Shown: piece after piece, positions 1 to 10,900 of the stretch
How positions within the stretch are numbered: the stretch's first letter is position 1
How the letters are laid out: every line of letters starts with the position of its first letter
Origin: Methanosphaera cuniculi
GTDB taxonomy: Archaea > Methanobacteriota > Methanobacteria > Methanobacteriales > Methanobacteriaceae
Reading direction: 5' to 3'
Assembly (NCBI RefSeq): GCF_003149675.1
Contig: NZ_LWMS01000031.1
Coordinates: forward strand, 124,001 to 188,000
Length of the DNA: 64,000 bases
Translations under genes and position numbers: made by a program
The notes under the pieces: model-generated
Told to the model about the DNA's origin: nothing
What the model saw: the letters and a program-made list of their open reading frames with translations, nothing else
Databases searched by the model: none

Positions 1-1
1 T

Positions 2-3000
2 ATATATGCAGATACAGGATCAGCAAGTATTAAAAACAATATATTTAATAGATCACAAGGAATTAGTAGTATTTCAGGTAATAAATTACAAACATTTAAC
101 ATTACTAACAATACATTTGATTCAATAGATATTCCATATGGACACGATGTTTCCTATGATATTTATAGTGTTCCAATACTATTACAAGGAGCATATCCAT
201 ATATTATTAATTCAAATACTATAATTAATGTCCCAGGAACATTTTCAATAGCACTAAATGTAAAATCTGATAATGTAATAATTGAAAATAACACAATAGA
301 ACATAGAATAATTATACAAGGAACAAATAACACAATCCGTTATAATAATATTACAACTTCAAAAAGTCAATTTGCAGTAGACATAGAAGATTATAAAAAT
401 AACTCTGTAACAGACAATAATCTTATATCATCAATGTATATGGGAAATTCTGCTGTAAACTATACATACAATGGAAATATTGTTGAAAGAAACACACCAG
501 AACTTAAAGAACTAAAAGTAAATGATTCAAACTTCTACAGATTCTTTGATGATGATGGAAACTTACTAAGTAACTATAATAATATAGATCAAATACAAAT
601 AATAGGAATACTTACTAATAAGAACATAATTCTTAATAAAAATATGTTTATTACAAAAACAGGAAGATTCCTATGTGAAAATATAACAATCACATCAAAT
701 GCAGAACTTAATGTAACATTACTAAATATTACAAATACAAACAAAGAACCAGTACTTATATTAAATGGAAATAATGGAATAATAAAAAATTCCAACATGA
801 CAACAAACAATAACAATACAATAATTGTAAATGGAGAAAACAACATTATTGAAAATAACACACTCCTTGCAGACATATATGTTGGAGATGAATCAGTAAA
901 AACAGAAAAAACAAATCAAGTAGATAAAAACAAACCATTATATAAAAACTTCATACTAACTGAAGAAAACTACAACACATACTTTAATACAAATGGATCA
1001 ATAAAAGATCTTAACATAAATGAAGTACACTTCATGATAGTTGGAACAATAAAAAATAAAGACATCATACTTGATAATAACAAAACAACCACACTAACAA
1101 ACTATAAAGATGCAAAACTCCTAAATTGTACAATAAAAACATTAGGAACATCATCATTAAACATGACATACTTAACAGTTGAAAATACAAATGGTAAAGT
1201 TTTAGCTAACTTAAATACACCAAATAACAATATATCATACAATAACATAACAGTAAATAATAATGCAATAAACTCAGTAGACTCAAATAAAATAACAATA
1301 TCATATAATAACATAACAACAATAACAAATACTAATATAACAACTATTAACATAACAAACACAGTAACACCAACTGTATTTGCAAATAACATTATAACTA
1401 AAGGTCTTGATAATGTAACATCAATATCCATAAATGGTGTTTCAAAACAATTAAATGTATCATTAAATAACATAACAATAAATTCAAATATAAATACTAC
1501 AAATGAAAAAGTTGCAATTAATATAATTAACCAAAACTTCAGCAATCGTTGTATAGTGGAAAAAAATAATATTAAGTCAACTACAGAATATATAACTTTA
1601 GTAAAAATAGAAAAAGGATTAGTTGAATTAAGCGGTAATAATTTAACTACTTTAGCTAATAATTCAATTGGAACAAGATTAATAAATATTAAGAAAAATA
1701 TTGGAAGTAATTATTTTGTAGGAAGTAATATAATAACAACAAATGGGATAAATTCAATTGGTATGTTTGTAGAATCTTCAAATAATGTATCTATTGGATA
1801 TAATAGTTTTATTGTAAATGGTGATAATTCAGTAGCAACTTTTATTAATTCAACATATGATGTAACTGTAGCATCATCAGATTTCACACTTAATGGATAT
1901 AATAACATAGCTTTACTATTAAATAATACTGATAGTATTTATATTGTTTTACATAATATTACATTATTTAAAAACAATAATAATGATAATATTGCACCTT
2001 TAATATTAAATAATGCAACAAGATCAAATATAACTCAAAATATGATACAAACAGCAGGAAAATATTCAGTAATTCTTAATAATACATCATCTCTTAACTT
2101 TGTTGAAAGAAATGTTTTATATACAAATGAAACTATGGCAGATGATACTGTATTAAATGCAAATCACCAAAATAGAGTAATGGATAATTTACCTGATGAA
2201 TTAACATACTTCTATCTTGATGAAAATACATACAGCAAATACTTTGATGATAATGGAAATCTCCGAGATAACATACCTGAAGGTATTTTAATACAAGTAA
2301 CAGGACAACTAAGTAACAAAACATTAAATATAAACAAACCAATAAACATTATATCAAATTCAATAGTATATTCAAATGTAAAATTAATCATATCAGAAAA
2401 TGCAGATAATACAAATATAACAGGGTTATCATTTAATGGTAACTCTAATATAGTAGTAAATGCAAATAATTGTAATTTAAATCTTAACATAACAAATGTT
2501 GTAATTGATCAACCATTTTTAACAATAAATGGAAATAACAATACTATAATAACATCCAATATGAATATAAATTCAGTTGAAAATACTACAAATACATCTT
2601 TAATTAAAATAACAGATAATAATAATAAGATCACAACATCATTAAGGACATCTAACTTCAATAAGGTTATAGCAATAAATCTTGAAAATGCAAATAATAC
2701 AATAATAACAGGTTCTTCATTATCTGTAAGTGGAATAAATGCAACAGCAATTATTCTTAATAACTCAAATAATAACACATTAAACATAGAAAGATATACA
2801 ATTAATGGAAATCTATTAAATCAAGGATTACTATTTATAAATTCATCATATAATAAAATAAATGGTAACATTACACAAAGTCAACCTGTAAGTTATATAA
2901 TTAAATTAGAAGATAATTCAAATTTCAATGAATTTAAAAACATGGGAATAATTAATACAAATGTAGTTACAACACCAATTCTTTTAATAGATTCACATAA

Positions 3001-4375
3001 TAATATATTCTATAATAATACATACAACTTCACTAACTTACATGATTATGCAATAAATATAACAGAAAGTGTAGGAAACAAAGTAGAATACAATGCTATA
3101 ATTACAGGATCATTTAAAGGAAATGAAGCAGTAGTACAAGAAAACAAAAATGAAACAATAAACAATCAAGTACGAAATAATGGAGAATCAACAGGATACA
3201 TAACACGTTTAATTATAACAACACCTGATATAAAAATGCTTGATACAATAACAATAACAGCAACAGTAGACTACAACACAGGAAGATCATGGAGACCAAA
3301 TTATGTAACAGCAACTGATGGATATGTAGTATTCATAGTAAATGGAGAACAAATAGCAAACATAACAATAGTAGATGGAAAAGCAACAGCAAACTACACA
3401 ATAACACCAAAAGATGAAACATTATCAATAGAAGCACTATATGAAAATCCAAAACTAACAAATCAACCAGCATTAACAACAACCACAATAACACCACAAA
3501 AACTAGAATCAAAAGTATTACTTGCAAATGTTACAAATAATGGAGTTACAACTCTAATTACAGCAATTATTATAGATGAGAAAGGAAACATCATATATGA
3601 TGGAAATGTAACATTTAAAGTAGATGATATAGAAGTTAAAACAATCGAAATACAAAATGGAATTGCACAAACTACCATTAATGTAGCAAACATCACATTA
3701 GGAGAACACAAACTTATAGCAGAATATAATGGTAACACAGTATATCTTATTTCAAATACAACATCTACATTAACTGTTAATAAATTTGATGCAAACATAA
3801 TTGTAGAACCTGTAAATATAACAGCAGGAAAAACCACAACACTTAAAGCAACAGTTACAGATGCAAATGGTAACATGTTAAATAGCGGACGTGCAGTATT
3901 TAAACTAAACGGATGTACACTAAAAGATGCTAATGGAAAAACAATCTATGCAAATGTAGTTGATGGAATAGCTTCAATTAACTATACAATACCACCAAGT
4001 TACACACCAAAAGATTACACACTAACAGCTGTAGCATCAGATAATAAATACAACCGTATCGAAGCAAACACAACACTTAAAGTAACAAAAACTACACCAA
4101 AAATACAAATACCAAACACAATAAAAAGAACAAAAAACACACAAATAACAATAAACATAACAGATGAAAATGGAAACAAAATCAACTCAAATCAAAAAGT
4201 ATGCCTAAAATTCAATGGATGTACAATTACAAACACAAAAGCAATAAATGGAACAGTAAACATAAACCTAGATTTAACAAAATACAAAAACCCACAATAT
4301 GAAATAACATTTATATGTGGAGAAAACAGTCAATACACAACAAGTAAATTAACCAGTATACTAAACATAGAATAA
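2..4375 (+). CDS. adhesin-like surface protein, 5' end outside window
   Basis: The reading frame is open from base 2, so the first in-frame ATG at 434 is internal and the gene begins upstream of the window; 1457 codons are visible. The protein is very rich in Asn, Thr and Ile and has many short NNxI/NxTI turns typical of parallel beta-helix adhesin-like proteins of gut Methanobacteriales. A header-like module (FYRFFDDDGN, YNTYFNTNGS, YSKYFDDNGN) recurs near bases 530, 970 and 2210, each time followed by a new beta-helix stretch. From about base 3200 to the end there are four Ig-like beta-sandwich repeats of roughly 95 residues (VNGEQIANITIVDGKATANY, then TFKVDD, VFKLNG and LKFNG variants). 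No C-terminal membrane anchor is visible, so attachment is probably non-covalent, perhaps through the Ig-like repeats. The ligand is unknown. Family assignment is firm; function in adhesion is inferred from the family. Confidence 0.85.
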   Translation: MYADTGSASIKNNIFNRSQGISSISGNKLQTFNITNNTFDSIDIPYGHDVSYDIYSVPILLQGAYPYIINSNTIINVPGTFSIALNVKSDNVIIENNTIEHRIIIQGTNNTIRYNNITTSKSQFAVDIEDYKNNSVTDNNLISSMYMGNSAVNYTYNGNIVERNTPELKELKVNDSNFYRFFDDDGNLLSNYNNIDQIQIIGILTNKNIILNKNMFITKTGRFLCENITITSNAELNVTLLNITNTNKEPVLILNGNNGIIKNSNMTTNNNNTIIVNGENNIIENNTLLADIYVGDESVKTEKTNQVDKNKPLYKNFILTEENYNTYFNTNGSIKDLNINEVHFMIVGTIKNKDIILDNNKTTTLTNYKDAKLLNCTIKTLGTSSLNMTYLTVENTNGKVLANLNTPNNNISYNNITVNNNAINSVDSNKITISYNNITTITNTNITTINITNTVTPTVFANNIITKGLDNVTSISINGVSKQLNVSLNNITINSNINTTNEKVAINIINQNFSNRCIVEKNNIKSTTEYITLVKIEKGLVELSGNNLTTLANNSIGTRLINIKKNIGSNYFVGSNIITTNGINSIGMFVESSNNVSIGYNSFIVNGDNSVATFINSTYDVTVASSDFTLNGYNNIALLLNNTDSIYIVLHNITLFKNNNNDNIAPLILNNATRSNITQNMIQTAGKYSVILNNTSSLNFVERNVLYTNETMADDTVLNANHQNRVMDNLPDELTYFYLDENTYSKYFDDNGNLRDNIPEGILIQVTGQLSNKTLNINKPINIISNSIVYSNVKLIISENADNTNITGLSFNGNSNIVVNANNCNLNLNITNVVIDQPFLTINGNNNTIITSNMNINSVENTTNTSLIKITDNNNKITTSLRTSNFNKVIAINLENANNTIITGSSLSVSGINATAIILNNSNNNTLNIERYTINGNLLNQGLLFINSSYNKINGNITQSQPVSYIIKLEDNSNFNEFKNMGIINTNVVTTPILLIDSHNNIFYNNTYNFTNLHDYAINITESVGNKVEYNAIITGSFKGNEAVVQENKNETINNQVRNNGESTGYITRLIITTPDIKMLDTITITATVDYNTGRSWRPNYVTATDGYVVFIVNGEQIANITIVDGKATANYTITPKDETLSIEALYENPKLTNQPALTTTTITPQKLESKVLLANVTNNGVTTLITAIIIDEKGNIIYDGNVTFKVDDIEVKTIEIQNGIAQTTINVANITLGEHKLIAEYNGNTVYLISNTTSTLTVNKFDANIIVEPVNITAGKTTTLKATVTDANGNMLNSGRAVFKLNGCTLKDANGKTIYANVVDGIASINYTIPPSYTPKDYTLTAVASDNKYNRIEANTTLKVTKTTPKIQIPNTIKRTKNTQITINITDENGNKINSNQKVCLKFNGCTITNTKAINGTVNINLDLTKYKNPQYEITFICGENSQYTTSKLTSILNIE

Positions 4376-4395
4376 AACTGGAAATTTAACCTCCC

Positions 4396-4424
4396 TTAAC
4401 TTTTCTTTTTTTTATTTTTTTTAG
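4396..4424 (+). terminator. T-rich transcription terminator after the adhesin gene
   Basis: A run of pyrimidines with two T tracts (8 and 8-9 T) lies 20 bases after the adhesin stop. Archaeal RNA polymerase terminates at such U-rich stretches without needing a hairpin. Assigned from position and composition only. Confidence 0.5.
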
Positions 4425-4514
4425 AATTTATTTATACTACTAAATGATATAGAATTATAATAGAATAATTTAAAATAATCAAATAATTAAAAAACTTAAA
4501 AGGAGGATATATTT

Positions 4515-6557
4515 ATGAAGTCTATGTCTAATGTGGATATTTATACTATTATTCGGGAGTTAAATGAGGAGATTTTGGATGCTCGTATTGATAAAGCATA
4601 CCAGCCTACTTATGATACTATTAGAATAAAGCTTAGAAAACCTGGTGAAGGTAGAAAAGATATTGTTATGCAGGCAGGTGTTCGTATTCATCTTACTGAT
4701 TATCCTCAGCCTAATCCTACTATTCCTCCTAATTTTCCAATGCTTCTACGTAAGCATTTAAGTGGTGGTAGAATTTCATCAATCAAGCAACATGACTTTG
4801 ATCGTATTGTTGAAATTAAGGTTGAAAAGCGTGATAGTACTTATACTCTTGTTGTTGAGTTATTTAGTAAGGGTAATGTTATCTTGCTTGATGAAGAAGG
4901 TAAGATTATTTCTCCTCTTAAACATAAACACTGGCATGACCGTGATATTACAGCACATGAAATGTATAAATATCCACCAGAGAAAGGTATTGTAATTAGT
5001 GATACTAATTTTGATGAAATTAAAAGTATTTGTATGAATTCAGATAGGGATATTGTACGTACTCTTGCAACTAATGGTCTTGGTGGTTTATATGCTGAGG
5101 AAATTATCAGCTACACAGATATTAACAAGGAAACCTTGGCAAATACGTTGTCTGATGATCAAATAGAAGATCTAAATAATGCAATAAAAGAGCTTTTTAG
5201 TAAGATTGAAAATGATCCAAAACCACAAATAATCAAAGAAAAACAAGATGATGATACATTTAAAAATAAGGACTTTGTACCAATTGATCTTAATAAGTAT
5301 AAAGACTTTGAATCTGAATCCTTTGATAGTTTTAATAAGACAGCTGATGAATTTTATAGTAAAAAGATTGTGGGAGATATTCAATCAGAAGAAGAAAAAG
5401 CTTGGGCTAAACGTATTGGTAAGTATGAAAAAAGATTAAAAATGCAACAAGATACCCTTGATGGTTTCTATAAGACAATAGAAGATACTCAAATTAAGGG
5501 TGATTTAATTTATGCTCATTATAGTGATATAGATGAAATTATTCAAGTTATGCAAAATGCTCGTAATAACTATTCATGGCAGGAAATTGCTAAAATTATT
5601 AAAAAATCAAAGAAAGATAAAACAAATATTGATCTTCAAAACATTATATCAGTTGATAAGATGGGTGTTTTAACACTACAGTTTGATGATATTAATGTAT
5701 TAGTTGACTGTAAGCTTCCAATAGCTGAAAGTGCTGCTAAGTATTATAATAAAGGAAAAAAGGCAAAACGTAAAATTAGTGGTGTTAACACAGCAATGGA
5801 AAATACAAAAGCTGAAATTAAGAAATTACAAGATAAAAAAACTGTTGCAATTACAAAACTTCAAGAATCACAAAAACGTCGTGAAAAAAGAAAGCTTAAA
5901 TGGTTTGAAAAATACCGGTGGTTTGTAAGTCGTGATGGATTCTTAGTACTTGGAGGACGAGATGCTATTAGTAATGAACAGCTTGTAAAAAAACATTCAA
6001 CAAATTATGATATTTACTTCCACTGTGATATTCATGGTGCACCATCTACTATAATTCAAAATACATCTGAATCTGAGATTCCTGAAGATACTATTTATGA
6101 TGCCGCATGTTTTGCTGGAAGTTTTAGTAGTGCATGGAATGATGGTTTTTCATCATATGATGTTTACTGGGTTCACATGGATCAAGTTTCAAAAACACCA
6201 GTATCAGGTGAATATCTTAAGAAAGGTTCTTTTGTAATTCGTGGAAAACGTAATTATGTACGTAATGTTCCTCTTCTTATTGCAATAGGAGTAGTTAACT
6301 ATGATGATGAGGATCTTATCATGGCAGGACCTGTAGAAGCACTAAAAGCTATGTGTAATAATTATGTTATTATCAAGCCAGGATTTACTAAAAAAGAAGC
6401 AATTTCACGTAAAATACTAGGTATTATTGATGTTGATAAGAAGTTTGACTTAGATGATATTATAAGATGTCTTCCTAGTGGTAAATGTGATATTTTAGAT
6501 GAACGTGAATATGAACAGAAGTATCTTAGAAAATTTAATCCTCATCTTAAAAACTAG
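4515..6557 (+). CDS. rqcH: RqcH/NEMF family ribosome quality control protein
   Basis: 680 residues, the usual size for archaeal RqcH (older name: fibronectin-binding protein A homologue). The N-terminal NFACT-N domain starts with SNVDIYTIIRELNEEIL and includes the conserved region around GGRISSIKQHDFDRI. The middle is a long coiled coil (about residues 300-450). The NFACT-R domain near residues 470-580 has KWFEKYRWF, GGRDAISNEQLVKK and the DIYFHCDIHGAPS segment. Family members bind obstructed large ribosomal subunits and handle peptidyl-tRNA; the bacterial members add C-terminal alanine tails. The ATG at 4515 follows a strong AGGAGG. It is a single gene with T-rich DNA on both sides and no operon partners. 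Family call is firm; tailing activity in this organism is not shown by the sequence. Confidence 0.93.
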   Translation: MKSMSNVDIYTIIRELNEEILDARIDKAYQPTYDTIRIKLRKPGEGRKDIVMQAGVRIHLTDYPQPNPTIPPNFPMLLRKHLSGGRISSIKQHDFDRIVEIKVEKRDSTYTLVVELFSKGNVILLDEEGKIISPLKHKHWHDRDITAHEMYKYPPEKGIVISDTNFDEIKSICMNSDRDIVRTLATNGLGGLYAEEIISYTDINKETLANTLSDDQIEDLNNAIKELFSKIENDPKPQIIKEKQDDDTFKNKDFVPIDLNKYKDFESESFDSFNKTADEFYSKKIVGDIQSEEEKAWAKRIGKYEKRLKMQQDTLDGFYKTIEDTQIKGDLIYAHYSDIDEIIQVMQNARNNYSWQEIAKIIKKSKKDKTNIDLQNIISVDKMGVLTLQFDDINVLVDCKLPIAESAAKYYNKGKKAKRKISGVNTAMENTKAEIKKLQDKKTVAITKLQESQKRREKRKLKWFEKYRWFVSRDGFLVLGGRDAISNEQLVKKHSTNYDIYFHCDIHGAPSTIIQNTSESEIPEDTIYDAACFAGSFSSAWNDGFSSYDVYWVHMDQVSKTPVSGEYLKKGSFVIRGKRNYVRNVPLLIAIGVVNYDDEDLIMAGPVEALKAMCNNYVIIKPGFTKKEAISRKILGIIDVDKKFDLDDIIRCLPSGKCDILDEREYEQKYLRKFNPHLKN

Positions 6558-6640
6558 GAGATTTAAAATATAAAATTATATCCTCTCCTTTTTTATCTAT
6601 TTTTTTTAGTTTCAATTTTTTTTACCAACTTTTTTTATAA

Positions 6641-6700
6641 ATTTAAGCATGCTTAAAAAAGAACATGTAAATTTAAGCTTACTTAAAAAAGAACATATAT
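6641..6700 (+). promoter_or_regulatory. two tandem 30-bp palindromic operators before the exporter gene
   Basis: Two 30-base direct repeats, 6641-6670 and 6671-6700, each hold a TTTAAG-N4-CTTAAA dyad: TTTAAGCATGCTTAAA (6642-6657, a perfect palindrome) and TTTAAGCTTACTTAAA (6672-6687). Each is followed by AAAGAACAT. The second abuts the TATA box of the downstream cation exporter. Position and symmetry suggest a dimeric, probably metal-sensing regulator; which one is not known. Confidence 0.6.
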
Positions 6701-6703
6701 AAA
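6696..6703 (+). promoter_or_regulatory. TATA box of the cation exporter gene
   Basis: TATATAAA lies about 80 bases before the TTG start of the exporter, and transcription would begin near 6725. It directly follows the second operator palindrome, so a bound regulator would be placed to block or recruit the basal factors TBP/TFB. Confidence 0.55.
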
Positions 6704-6779
6704 GGCTATTTAGAATAGAATATATAATTAACTAATAACTTTTTAGTAAAATTTTAAATAACTAAAGGAGGTAGTGTAA

Positions 6780-7706
6780 TTGGAAGAAACACAGGGTAGT
6801 ATACATGAAAATAATACTGATGATGAGTATTATACTAAGGTTAATCGTGTTTTAATTTTGGTTCTAGTACTTAATTTGTTTGTAGCTTTTGCTAAAATTA
6901 TGACTGGATGTTTTTATAACATTTTAAGTATGGTTTCAGATGGTTATGATTCATTCTTTGATGGAATATCAAATATTACTGGAATTATAGCAATACGATT
7001 TGCAAAAAAACCACATGATAAAGAACACCGGTATGGTCATTCAAAATTTGAAACTCTTGCATCAATCTTTATTGCATTAATGCTATTTTATGTATCATTT
7101 GAAATACTTCACTCAGTAATAGATAGATTCCAAGGTATTGGTATTCCTACAGTTACACCACTAAGTTTTATAATACTTACATCCACACTAGTAATTAATA
7201 TTCTAGTAGCAGTATATGAAAATAGAAAAGGAAAAGAACTTAAAAGTGATATTTTAATATCAGATAGTAAACATACAAAATCAGATGTTTATGCAACTAC
7301 TATTATCCTTATAGGTATGATTTTCATAAAAATTGGTCTTCCAATACTAGATCCTCTACTTTCAATAGTAATGGCTGTAATTATTATTAAAACAGGACTT
7401 GGTATAGTATATGAAAATGTTAATATTCTAATGGATAAAGAAATGATTGATGATAAACAAATTTCTGATATCTGCCTAGCTGATGATAATATTTTAGATA
7501 TACATAACGTTCGAACACATGGAACACCAGCAAATATCTATATGGACATGCACATGGTAGTTAAAAGTGATTTAACACTAGAGGAAGCTCATATACTATC
7601 ACATAAATATGAAGATATAATAAAAACTGAAATTCCAGAAATTAAAGATGTACTAATTCACTTTGAACCTGATGATGAAATAGATGATAAAATAATATAT
7701 ACATAA
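6780..7706 (+). CDS. cation diffusion facilitator (CDF) family metal exporter
   Basis: 308 residues with six predicted membrane helices between about 23 and 205 and a cytoplasmic C-terminal metal-binding domain (residues 215-300). The four transport-site residues follow the FieF/YiiP pattern: D57xxxD61 in helix 2 (DSFFD) and H165xxxD169 in helix 5 (HTKSD). The KEHRYGHSKFE loop after helix 2 is typical of the family. It should export Zn(II), Fe(II) or another divalent metal in exchange for protons. The TTG start at 6780 is supported by AAAGGAGG upstream. The double operator in front suggests metal-dependent control. The metal cannot be fixed from sequence. Confidence 0.9.
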   Translation: MEETQGSIHENNTDDEYYTKVNRVLILVLVLNLFVAFAKIMTGCFYNILSMVSDGYDSFFDGISNITGIIAIRFAKKPHDKEHRYGHSKFETLASIFIALMLFYVSFEILHSVIDRFQGIGIPTVTPLSFIILTSTLVINILVAVYENRKGKELKSDILISDSKHTKSDVYATTIILIGMIFIKIGLPILDPLLSIVMAVIIIKTGLGIVYENVNILMDKEMIDDKQISDICLADDNILDIHNVRTHGTPANIYMDMHMVVKSDLTLEEAHILSHKYEDIIKTEIPEIKDVLIHFEPDDEIDDKIIYT

Positions 7707-7926
7707 TAAAAACGATTAAATGATGAAATTTTTCACACTAACCACCTTACTTCTCTCCACCACCTATTTTTTTTTACCCGAAATTTTATGTTACTACCAT
7801 TAATATAAGTACTTAATTTTTTTTCCTATATGTTTAGATTTAAAATTATCTTTAAAATTTTTACACTACTTTTATACTAATAATATAATAATTCTAAATA
7901 ACAAAAATTAAAATAATAATAAAACA

Positions 7927-7942
7927 TTTTATATATGAACAT
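7927..7942 (+). promoter_or_regulatory. promoter of the large glycosyltransferase gene
   Basis: TTTTATATATGAACAT lies 30-45 bases before the ATG at 7971. The same 15-mer TTTATATATGAACAT lies before pyrG at 24875, which supports its role as a TATA box with flanking start-site context. Confidence 0.5.
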
Positions 7943-7970
7943 ATAATTAAAGGTAGAGGTTTAAAAGCAT

Positions 7971-10900
7971 ATGACAATGTTAAAAGAAGAAATAAAAGAA
8001 AATACTATAGAAGATAACAAAAATTTAATACGAAACTCAAAATTCTTTAATCCAAAATTCTACAAAAGATTCAATCCAAATCTTAAAAACAAAAACCTAT
8101 CAGACGAAGAACTTCTAGACTACTACGTAAAACACAACCAAGAAGAACTAATACCACCAAGCCGATTCTTTGACATAAAATGGTATTTAAGTCATAACTC
8201 TGATGTTAAAGATAAACAAATAGAACCTCTAATACATTTTCTTAAATTTGGACGAGATGAAGAACGATTATATAGACCAACACAACTAAACTTTGACATG
8301 CTAGATCTACCAGATAAAACAAAAATATATGAAGAATACACGACAATATTTCACTCAGATCTTTTTGACATAGATTACTACCTGAATAATAATGGAGAAT
8401 TTAGCTTAGAAGGATATGATCCTATAATACATTACATACTAATTGGAGCAGAACGTGGATATAATCCAAGCAGAAGATTTAACACACTCTACTACACAGA
8501 AAACAAGCCATTTAACCAAATGACAGTCAATCCACTCTATCACTATATTAAGTATGGAAAAAACATATCTGATGAAAGATTTAAGGAAATCTACATACAA
8601 CAACAACTACCGGGAATAAAAGATCATACACCGAGTATTGTTGGAACAATAAATGATACAATACATCATTTATGTCGTAAAATATCAATAATAATACCAG
8701 TATATAATGCATATGATGAGCTAACTCGTTGTATTCAAAGTGTACTTCTTAACACACATCTAAACTATGAAATTATACTAGTTAATGATGCAAGTGATGA
8801 TCCTCGCATCAAAACACTTCTAAGTTCACTTAAAAACGTTGAAAACATAAGAATTATTAACAATAATGAAAATATGGGTTTTGTTGAATCAGCAAATAGG
8901 GGAATAAGAGAAGCTAATGAAAATGATGTGGTAATTCTTACAAGTGATACAATAGTAACACCACGCTGGCTTTCAAAACTTGTAATAGGAGCATATAGTT
9001 ATGAAGAAATAGCAACTATAACACCACTATCAAATAATTCAGATCTAAATGCAACATACCTAGGACGTGATGATGATCAGCTGTTTTTAAATAAAAACTC
9101 CTATCAACTTGAAAAACTAGACTATAATAGTAATCAACTAGCACCAATAGGAAATGGAATCTGTTTCTATATAAAATCAGGTGCAATTAAGAAGCTAGGA
9201 GATCTTAACACCTCATTTAAACGGGGATATGGTGAAGCTATAGATTTCTCAGCATATGCTTATGAGAAAGGTTGGCTTAACATGCGAAGCTTTGATACAT
9301 TCATATATCATCAAGGAGGAGCATCATTTAGTCCAGATGAAACAAAGAAACTAACCAAAGAACATGAAAAACTAAATCAACAAAAACATCCACAAACATT
9401 AAAAGAATGGAATAAATTTAAAAATAGTTCCAGAGTAAAAGATCTGCTAAATAAAACCAAAAAAACACAATCTTATGGAAATAAAGAACGCTTATTATAT
9501 ATTACAGGATTTGATGGAAATGGAAATCCAGAAATTACGCCAGAATACTATAAGATGGCACAAGAATATGAAACACACGTCTTAGCACTTGATAAGAAAG
9601 GTATATCACTATATGTATATGATGGAATTTTTAAATTTAGAAAGATTTATCAAAATGATGTGATGGAAGAAGATTCAGCACAAATTAAACTTATATACTT
9701 CAACTTACTTTCTATGCTTAAATATAATTTATTATACATAAGACCAATTTTCTATTATGCAAGTCATGTTTTTTTAGAAATGACTCAATTTATAAAAATT
9801 GCAAAACCACTAGAAATACCAATAGTATATGAAGGAAATGATTTCTATGAAGATTTAATGACTCATATAAACTATAAACTAAACCCAATAGAAACATTTG
9901 ATGAAACAATCACAAAAGCTCAAAATAGACTAGATTTAAAAGATAAGAAAGTAGCAGTATATACAGCAATAACTGGAGGATATGATGTACTAGAAACTCC
10001 AAGTATTGAAAATAGAAACTTTGACTATATATGTTTTACAGATAATCCTAATCTTACATCTGACTTCTGGGAAATACGTCTAATGGAAGATGAAGAAGAG
10101 CTAGATGCAATACGAAGAGCTCGAAAATATAAAGTTCTACCTCATAAATATCTCCCTGAATATGACTATAGTTTATGGATAGATGGAAGCTTTGATATTA
10201 TATCAAACATAGCAGATTACATCCAGGATTATTCACAAAATCATAAACTACTTGCAATACCTCATGAAGTTAGAGATTGTATATATGAAGAAGCAGAGGT
10301 ATGTATTGAAAAAGAAAAAGATTCACCAGAAATAATAAATGAACAAATGGCAAAGTATGAAGAGGAAGGATATCCACAGCATAATGGATTAATTGCCAGT
10401 GGAATATTATTCCGTGATCATCATGATCCTGAAGTAATTAAGCTTATGGAAATGTGGTTTGATGAAATACGAAATTATAGTCGTCGTGATCAGCTAAGTT
10501 TCAATTATGTATGCTGGAAAAATAACTTCCAATATGATACATCTGATATATTCTATCACAGAAATCAGTATTTCTCTAGGTTAATTCATGGAATTACAGA
10601 GGAAGTACGAAACTATGGTTGGGGAATTAAAAAACGTGTACTTTCAAATATTCAAAATCCAACCACTATTATAATGCCTGTATATAATGCATATGAGGAT
10701 ACAAAAAAATGTATAAAATCTGTACTTAAATATACAAATATTCCCTATGAGTTACTCTTAATTGATGATAATAGTCCAGATCCTCGAATTAATCCTATGC
10801 TACGTGAGTTTAGTGAGAAATATGATCATATTAAACTTATTACAAATAAGAAAAATATGGGTTTTGTTGCTAATGTAAATCTTGGTATATTATCTACTAA

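Noticed and set aside
589-3876. Long minus-strand frames inside the adhesin gene
   Set aside because: They are hydrophobic shadows of Asn/Thr-rich codons, lack ribosome-binding sites, and overlap a certain gene.
434-4375. ATG at 434 as the start of the adhesin gene
   Set aside because: The frame is open back to base 2 with the same Asn-rich composition and there is no ribosome-binding site before 434.
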